A stretch of 18,342 nt of DNA from Candidatus Woesearchaeota archaeon (lineage in GTDB: Archaea > Nanobdellota > Nanobdellia > SCGC-AAA011-G17 > JACPNG01). The notes under the pieces were generated by a model. The model ran no database searches. It was not told the origin of the DNA and worked only from the letters and a program-made list of their open reading frames with translations. The position numbers and the translations under genes are program-made. Positions 13,920 to 18,342 of the stretch are shown piece after piece. Each line of letters starts with the position of its first letter. Position 1 is the stretch's first letter. The stretch is from assembly GCA_016185555.1 (NCBI GenBank), contig JACPNI010000047.1:1-18342 (forward strand), written 5' to 3'.

Positions 13920-14930
13920 ATGAAGTATAATGATAAACGAGTTAATGCATTATTATCCTGTGTTGCTGCAAAATTTGGCAAGAAAACACCGCTTAAGGTA
14001 ACACATTACATTACAGACAGGTGCAATCTTCTTTGCGACTATTGCTATGCAAAGAAGTTCCAGAAAGGCCCTGCTGAGCTTACTACGCAGCAGGTTAAGG
14101 ATTCTATGAAGGAGTTTGCCTCTCTTGGGTGTACAACCTGGACTTTAATTGGCGGAGAACCACTTATAAGGTCTGATATTGGTGAACTAATTGACTATGG
14201 TCAAAGCCTTGGCATGACTGTGAATCTTTTTACTAATGCTACATTTGTTCCGCAAAAATTAGATCAGGTATGCAAGGCTGATAATGTATTTATGAGTTTA
14301 GATGGAAATAAAGAAATTCACGATTCTATAAGAGGCAAGGGCTCTTATGATGCTGTTGTTAAGGCTATTGATTTGATTGGAGAAAAAGGGAAACATGTAA
14401 TTCTAAATTGCGTAGTCTCTAAAGAAAGTTATCCTTACATAGATAAGTTATCTGACTTTGCAAAACAAAAAGGCTGTTTTATTAATTTCAATCCAACATA
14501 TAACTTAGGCCCCGGGTCGGATAAATTTATGCTAAGTTTAGATGAGATAACCCAAGCAACTGAGACAATAAAAAGATTAAAGAAAGATAACCCGCATGTA
14601 ATAAGTTCAATAGGTACTTTTGAAAGGTCAGTTGCTCTTACTTCTGGTAAAGTTACAAAGTATCAAAAGCATTGCCTGGCTGGAATGCTTTACCTGGCAT
14701 TATCACCAAGCGGAGAAGTAGGGCCTTGTTTTGTAAGGCTAGCTGAAAATGGCTGGGCTAGCGGTGTAAAAGAAGGCTGGTATAATGCATTTACTAAGAT
14801 AGGTGATATGAGCAAGTGTACTTGTGACGTTCATTGTTTCTATGACTTAAATGAATTGTTTGGGTTGAATCTTAAAGCCATTACAAAAGCAGCATTTAAT
14901 TTAGCAAACGATAAAGGGATTTATGCTTAG
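13920..14930 (+). CDS. Radical SAM/SPASM-type enzyme, intact copy B
   Basis: This intact 336-residue radical SAM protein has C35-NLL-C39-DY-C42 after VTHYITDR, SAM-binding GGEP at 78-81, FTNATF, MSLDGNKEIHDSIRGKGSYDAV (125-146) and ILNCVVSKES. The C-terminal auxiliary region holds Cys252 (KHCLAG), Cys270 (EVGPC), Cys300 and Cys302 (KCTC) and Cys306, a SPASM-like set able to bind an extra Fe-S cluster. It begins 5 bases after copy A ends and is nearly identical to it in patches. HpnH-type adenosylhopane synthases and PqqE/MoaA-type enzymes share the core; I cannot place it within them. It ends 6 bases before the convergent phosphorylase gene. A role in modifying a lipid or glycan is inferred from neighbours only. 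Confidence 0.87.
   Translation: MKYNDKRVNALLSCVAAKFGKKTPLKVTHYITDRCNLLCDYCYAKKFQKGPAELTTQQVKDSMKEFASLGCTTWTLIGGEPLIRSDIGELIDYGQSLGMTVNLFTNATFVPQKLDQVCKADNVFMSLDGNKEIHDSIRGKGSYDAVVKAIDLIGEKGKHVILNCVVSKESYPYIDKLSDFAKQKGCFINFNPTYNLGPGSDKFMLSLDEITQATETIKRLKKDNPHVISSIGTFERSVALTSGKVTKYQKHCLAGMLYLALSPSGEVGPCFVRLAENGWASGVKEGWYNAFTKIGDMSKCTCDVHCFYDLNELFGLNLKAITKAAFNLANDKGIYA
14664..14730 (+). repeat. 67-bp segment identical in both tandem radical SAM copies (copy B)
   Basis: This is the partner of 13648-13714. Other near-identical patches are 12930-13107 with 13942-14119 (178 bases, four differences) and 13738-13818 with 14754-14834 (one difference). Confidence 0.85.
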
Positions 14931-14936
14931 AATTAA

Positions 14937-15749
14937 TTATTTTTTTCTATAGACGTTTGTCATTTCATTTGGGTCTTCAATTATAGATGCTAAGTGTTCA
15001 TCTATGTCAAATTTCTTTCTTGTTTTTAACTTAGACAAATTAAAATAATGAATCTTCTTTATTATAGTTTCAATAACTTTTATTTTTGCTAAATTACGCA
15101 ATGTGCTCTTGTCGCCTATGCTTGTGCTTTTGTTATCACTAATAATTAATATTCCAACAGAGCGTATTCCTATATCCTTAGCCCTTGAGAAGCATGCGGC
15201 CAATTCCATTTCTAATGTTAAAGGCTTAATCTTTTGGTATTCTCTATTAGCATGGCGCGGTTGAAAACTAACAGCCGGAACAGAAACATTTGTTCCATTA
15301 TAAAAATTTATTTTATTCTTCTTGAATATTTCTTCTAATTTTCTCTTTAATTCTTTGTCAGGATAGTCAATTTTTCTATCAGTTTCAATATGATGGTATA
15401 TTCCCTCAAAATGATAAGATTTATCTGATACTATAATGCTTCCAACATCCAAATTTTTAAAACCCCCATACGCATATCCAATAAATATCAGGTTATGGCA
15501 CCCACCATCATGCATTTCCGTCATTACATCAACCATTGCAGGAGCACCATATACATTAAAAACAATTGGGTATTCTTTGTTATTTTTCCTTACCAAATGA
15601 GCATGATATACAGAATCTTTGCTAGATATTACTTTATCAAACAATCTAAGAATTTTCCTTTCAAATTTTGGGCTATTTGTTCCAGCTATCACTATGCCGA
15701 CACTATCAAAACTTTCTTTACCAAATAAATCTTTAGCCCACTTGCCCAT
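14937..15749 (-). CDS. Phosphorylase-superfamily protein (PNP/uridine phosphorylase fold)
   Basis: This 270-residue protein has the hallmarks of the PNP_UDP_1 family. GIVIAGTNSP opens the first strand, GYAYGG (91-96) corresponds to the G-x-AGG base-site loop, and DVGSIIVSDKSYHFEGIYHHI follows, with L-E-M-E-L-A-A (179-185) as the EMExxA ribose-binding helix and ISDN (203-206) near the catalytic loop. Members cleave the N-glycosidic bond of nucleosides with phosphate or water; HpnG, which removes adenine from adenosylhopane, belongs to this superfamily. The usual AGG loop is altered to AYGG. The substrate is not predictable. Its promoter is a TATA box (15772-15779) with the predicted start at the ATG itself, so the mRNA is leaderless and partly independent of the upstream minus-strand operon. 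It is convergent with radical SAM copy B. Confidence 0.75.
   Translation of the reverse strand: MGKWAKDLFGKESFDSVGIVIAGTNSPKFERKILRLFDKVISSKDSVYHAHLVRKNNKEYPIVFNVYGAPAMVDVMTEMHDGGCHNLIFIGYAYGGFKNLDVGSIIVSDKSYHFEGIYHHIETDRKIDYPDKELKRKLEEIFKKNKINFYNGTNVSVPAVSFQPRHANREYQKIKPLTLEMELAACFSRAKDIGIRSVGILIISDNKSTSIGDKSTLRNLAKIKVIETIIKKIHYFNLSKLKTRKKFDIDEHLASIIEDPNEMTNVYRKK
14940..14946 (+). terminator. Oligo-T terminator after radical SAM copy B
   Basis: A run of seven T bases begins 9 bases after the copy B stop. Oligo-T runs end archaeal transcription without needing a hairpin. It lies inside the 3' end of the convergent phosphorylase gene. Confidence 0.4.
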
Positions 15750-15771
15750 ATGAATTAAGTTTGTTTAGAAC

Positions 15772-15779
15772 CTTATAAA
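15772..15779 (-). promoter_or_regulatory. TATA box of the phosphorylase gene
   Basis: On the minus strand this reads TTTATAAG within AATTTATAAG. Its centre is about 27 bases from the ATG at 15749, predicting transcription starting at the start codon. The element matches those at 8841 and 11851. Confidence 0.55.
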
Positions 15780-15784
15780 TTTTG

Positions 15785-16696
15785 TCAAGTTGAGTTTGTC
15801 TCTCTAAATCCGATAAATGAAATTAGATAGAGCAGTAATTCTGATAAAAACATTAAAAATCTGTAACTTAGGGATAATATTACTGCATTTGGGGTAGAAA
15901 TTCCTAAGAAAACCAAAATCCCAATTAAGCTTATATCTCTAATCCCAAGACCTGCAGGCGAGATAAAAATATTAGCTAAAAACTGCGCAGAGTAGAATAT
16001 TATGACATAGTTAAATATTGAAATTGAATTTATATTTAATGATAAAGCAAATAAATAGAGGGCTATTCCATGTATTACTGCTGTAACTGCAGTAAAAAGC
16101 ATAGAGATATAGAACAATTTATTCCTTGTTAAAAAATAGAAATTTTCTATTAACCGCCTGATTTTTTCAAACCTTATATTGAACAAATCCAAAATTCTTA
16201 TCAAAAATTTAGAGCTTATTAACGCGTATGTTAATATCCCAAATAAGATATAAAGTAACAATGCTTGATAGAAAGGAATTTTAATTAACAGGGTTATAAG
16301 TATTAACGAGCTTATTATTGAAACATAAAGTTCTGTATAAAACTCGCCAAACATTGAAGTGACTTTCCCTCTTTCATCATTTGAGGCTTTTTTAAGATTA
16401 GCTCCTCTTACTATATAATTAATTCCTTTAGGTGGTACATATTTGTATAAATTTGATATATTATAAACATGAAATATTTTTGAATTTTCAGTCTGGTTCC
16501 CAAATATCCTTAACAAAAAAGCCCATCGATATACACATATTATATTGATTAAGACAAGCAAAAAAAAGCTAATTAGTAATAATAATTTATCTGCCACCAG
16601 GAATGTTTCTACAGCTTCATTATAATATCTCAAAGAAAATACTATTAAGGCAGTGAATAAAGCAATATTCAATATGTAAGAAATATACTTGTTCAT
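15785..16696 (-). CDS. AglD/LPG-synthase-TM-like integral membrane protein (flippase-type)
   Basis: This 303-residue protein has about eight hydrophobic segments (for example 7-21, 38-55, 124-139, 143-160, 195-220, 229-246, 255-267, 280-297). It carries the two conserved motifs of the lysylphosphatidylglycerol-synthase TM family (PF03706, UPF0104): YVPPKG (86-91) followed by a basic RGANLKK, and SPAGLGIRD (246-254), the P-x-G-x-G-x-[ER] signature. Family members include archaeal AglD, which acts late in S-layer glycosylation, and the hopanoid-linked HpnL. Roles in moving or transferring lipid-linked groups are suggested for several members but not settled. Its ATG overlaps the methyltransferase stop (ATGA), so the two are translationally coupled. 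Context supports envelope glycan or lipid work. Confidence 0.8.
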   Translation of the reverse strand: MNKYISYILNIALFTALIVFSLRYYNEAVETFLVADKLLLLISFFLLVLINIICVYRWAFLLRIFGNQTENSKIFHVYNISNLYKYVPPKGINYIVRGANLKKASNDERGKVTSMFGEFYTELYVSIISSLILITLLIKIPFYQALLLYILFGILTYALISSKFLIRILDLFNIRFEKIRRLIENFYFLTRNKLFYISMLFTAVTAVIHGIALYLFALSLNINSISIFNYVIIFYSAQFLANIFISPAGLGIRDISLIGILVFLGISTPNAVILSLSYRFLMFLSELLLYLISFIGFRETNST

Positions 16697-17478
16697 ATCT
16701 TTCTCACTTTAAGCGCAATCTGATGGCCTTTAAAACCCACCAATAAATTATCTAAAGAAGTAAAGACATAAAAGATTGGGTTAAGTAATTTATATAACTT
16801 GAATAATTTGCTGTTTTCCATTCCTATGAAATCAGAACCGTCGGTCCATTCTTTTCTTCCATGTCTTAGTTTTCTTACATAGTTGGTTAATACCCTTAAT
16901 AACTCTCCAAAAAATATAAGATAATAACTTTCCTTTTCAATTTTTAAATTAGTTCCTTTCAATAGTTTTTCTATGTCTTCTTTACTATAGCCGGGTCTTA
17001 CATGTCCAAATGCATGCTCCATATGCAGTCCGGCTTTCCTTCTTAACCAGTCTACAGATAATGTGGGGTTGGTACATGGTGTAGTAATTACTAGTACACC
17101 GTTTTTTTTAAGAACCCTGTCAATTTCCTTTATAGTCATATCATCTTTTGGGATATGTTCTAATATATCAGCAGCAATAATCTTCGTAAAAGAATTGTTT
17201 TTAAAAGGCAAATTAGTTGCATCGGCAGTTAAATGATAGATATTGTTCCTATTAGCTGTTTTTTTGCTTTGAACTATGTTGTTGTAAGATAGGTCAAATG
17301 CTATTATCTTATCAACAAATCTGCTTAACTCATTATCAAGTATGCCGCCGCCAGAACCAACATCAAGAATAATGTCCTCTTTCTTTGGTTCTATAAACCC
17401 TTTAATAATACCTCCTTTTATTTTTTTTTGTATACTGTGTTTTAGTATTTCAGGACTTTCTAGACAGCTATCTTCCAT
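16693..17478 (-). CDS. Class I SAM-dependent methyltransferase
   Basis: This 261-residue protein has motif I DVGSGGG (39-45), the acidic ribose-binding residue D62 at the end of strand 2 (IIAFDLS), ADATNLPF (85-92) and IIAADILEHIP (100-110), followed by EIDRVLKKNGVLVITTP. These are the Methyltransf_11-type hallmarks used by small-molecule, sugar and lipid methyltransferases. The C-terminal part (about 150-261) with HMEHAFGHVRPGYSKEDIEKLL is the acceptor-binding portion. A good ribosome site (GAGGT at 17484-17488, five bases before the ATG) supports the start, which overlaps the end of the upstream membrane-protein gene. The substrate is unknown; a sugar or glycolipid is likely from neighbours. 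Confidence 0.85.
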   Translation of the reverse strand: MEDSCLESPEILKHSIQKKIKGGIIKGFIEPKKEDIILDVGSGGGILDNELSRFVDKIIAFDLSYNNIVQSKKTANRNNIYHLTADATNLPFKNNSFTKIIAADILEHIPKDDMTIKEIDRVLKKNGVLVITTPCTNPTLSVDWLRRKAGLHMEHAFGHVRPGYSKEDIEKLLKGTNLKIEKESYYLIFFGELLRVLTNYVRKLRHGRKEWTDGSDFIGMENSKLFKLYKLLNPIFYVFTSLDNLLVGFKGHQIALKVRKI

Positions 17479-18342
17479 GCTCTACCTCGTAAACATAAAT
17501 CCCGTTTTTTGTTTCATGTATTGGTTTAAAATCTTTGATCTTATGTTTGCTTATTATAAAATCTACATCTTTAATTTCTTCAGGATCTCCTATCACGATA
17601 TCATCATTTAACCATGTTCCAATTATTGTTGAAGTCTGGTTCCTTGTAAGCCTTTCATATAAGGAATCTTGCTTTGTTTTTAATATTTTACCTTCGTCCC
17701 TTGAATCAAATAAAATCCTGGAAATTTTCTTATCGTGTTCATTTAACCATAAACCAAGCTGCATCTGTTCACCATTATACCAGTATGTGTTGCTATTCCA
17801 GTATATTGCAGCATAAGAAGCAATGCTGTTTAGGATTATTAGTGTTGTAATTAGCGGTACTATGGCTTTTGAGTGCCTTAATCTGTATATGGTGAGCAAA
17901 GAAATAATTAGTATAATGCCAATGCCAATAAAACTAAACCAATGGAATACCGGCTGTATGTTAAGCTCCCTTAAAAAAGTGTATTCTATTAAGGTGTCTG
18001 TTAAACCAAGATAAGTTATTGACTGGTTGTTTAATGGAAATAAGGTTGAAATTGTTAATTGTGTTGATACCAATAAAATTGAAGATATTAACAATAATTT
18101 TTTTTTGCAGATGCTTTTGTACTTCTCAAAGCTGATGAATCCAAGTAGCAAAACAAATGGCAGTATAACATCAATCCACCTACCTATTGGTCTATAGACA
18201 TAAAAATGATTAAAAAATTCTGGCAAACCTATATTTTCTGCCTTGTATTCCATTATAGTTGCACCAGCAGAAGTGCTGTTTGCAGTCATTAAAACCAAAA
18301 GTACAGTAAACGTTAAAGTTATGATATAGAATATTTTCATGC
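17468..18342 (-). CDS. GT-C-like membrane protein, C-terminal part (runs off window)
   Basis: The frame reaches the window edge. An ATG is present at 18340, two bases inside, but it may be internal. The visible 290 residues have hydrophobic segments at about 3-20, 57-71, 81-100, 131-152 and 158-180, then a soluble extracytoplasmic domain (190-290) with QLGLWLNEHDKKISRILFD, DDIVIGDPEEIKDVDFIISKHKIKDF and a final GIYVYEV. This arrangement (membrane helices, then a small alpha/beta domain ending in a D-[FY]-[IV]-[IV]-x-x-x strand and x-V-Y) is what the C-terminal third of GT-C (PMT/ArnT-like) glycosyltransferases looks like. The catalytic DxD or ExD loop would be in the missing N-terminal part. 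The gene overlaps the methyltransferase start by 11 bases. The family is a moderate inference. Confidence 0.55.
   Translation of the reverse strand, partial: MKIFYIITLTFTVLLVLMTANSTSAGATIMEYKAENIGLPEFFNHFYVYRPIGRWIDVILPFVLLLGFISFEKYKSICKKKLLLISSILLVSTQLTISTLFPLNNQSITYLGLTDTLIEYTFLRELNIQPVFHWFSFIGIGIILIISLLTIYRLRHSKAIVPLITTLIILNSIASYAAIYWNSNTYWYNGEQMQLGLWLNEHDKKISRILFDSRDEGKILKTKQDSLYERLTRNQTSTIIGTWLNDDIVIGDPEEIKDVDFIISKHKIKDFKPIHETKNGIYVYEVEHGR

Noticed and set aside
10643..14930. Radical SAM/SPASM genes as a RiPP (modified peptide) cluster
   Set aside because: No short precursor-peptide gene, no RRE-like domain and no peptide transporter or protease were found; SDR and GT4 neighbours fit glycan or lipid work better.
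17342..18014. Plus-strand frames opposite the methyltransferase and GT-C-like genes
   Set aside because: The hydrophobic composition comes from the complement of coding sequence; there is no ribosome site and the minus-strand genes are well supported.
1..18342. CRISPR array, rRNA or tRNA genes
   Set aside because: No regularly spaced repeats, no rRNA-like conserved segments and no clover-leaf or TTCGA-type signatures were seen in the short intergenic gaps.

Overview
The window looks archaeal, most likely a small-genome DPANN-type lineage (Woesearchaeota/Pacearchaeota-like). The DNA is very AT-rich. Promoters carry archaeal TATA boxes about 26-28 bases before start codons, so many transcripts are probably leaderless. 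Some genes have GGAGG- or GGTGAT-type ribosome sites. The gene content also fits: sequon-dense LamG surface proteins, DUF2683, HEPN/MNT and RelBE modules, and an AglD-like membrane protein. Taxonomy is an inference, because there is no rRNA or marker gene here.

Layout. (1) Positions 1-3470 (+): the 3' end of an Ig-like-repeat surface protein, then a double-LamG surface protein, both dense in N-glycosylation sequons. (2) Positions 3479-4621 (-): a GT4 glycosyltransferase. It is convergent with the LamG gene across a shared hairpin and divergent from the next gene across a shared palindromic TATA box. (3) Positions 4673-7217 (+): an extended SDR sugar epimerase/dehydratase and a B12-binding-type radical SAM enzyme resembling HpnJ (hopanoid cyclitol synthase) and archaeal calditol synthase. 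(4) Positions 7304-9329 (+): a toxin-antitoxin island with an orphan DUF2683 antitoxin, an MNT-HEPN pair behind an 18-bp palindromic operator, and a RelBE pair. A direct repeat of the radical SAM gene's 3' end lies inside the island. (5) Positions 9338-14930 (+): a second GT4, a SPASM-type radical SAM protein, a second SDR, and two tandem radical SAM/SPASM paralogs, the first frameshifted. (6) Positions 14937-18342 (-): a phosphorylase-superfamily protein, an AglD/HpnL-like flippase-type membrane protein, a SAM methyltransferase and the C-terminal part of a GT-C-like membrane protein. The last three overlap as an operon transcribed from the right.

Taken together, the non-TA genes form a cell-envelope glycan or glycolipid locus. 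Two sub-clusters each pair a GT4, an SDR and radical SAM enzymes, which looks like duplication of a cassette. The enzyme classes (HpnJ-like B12 radical SAM, other radical SAM enzymes, nucleoside-phosphorylase fold, SDR, GT4, HpnL-like membrane protein) parallel the hopanoid side-chain pathway without a squalene-hopene cyclase. This suggests, as a hypothesis only, radical-based attachment or rearrangement of a sugar on an archaeal isoprenoid lipid. A conventional surface-polysaccharide locus is the simpler alternative. No rRNA, tRNA, CRISPR array or insertion sequence was seen, and no gene-free stretch exceeds about 160 bases.
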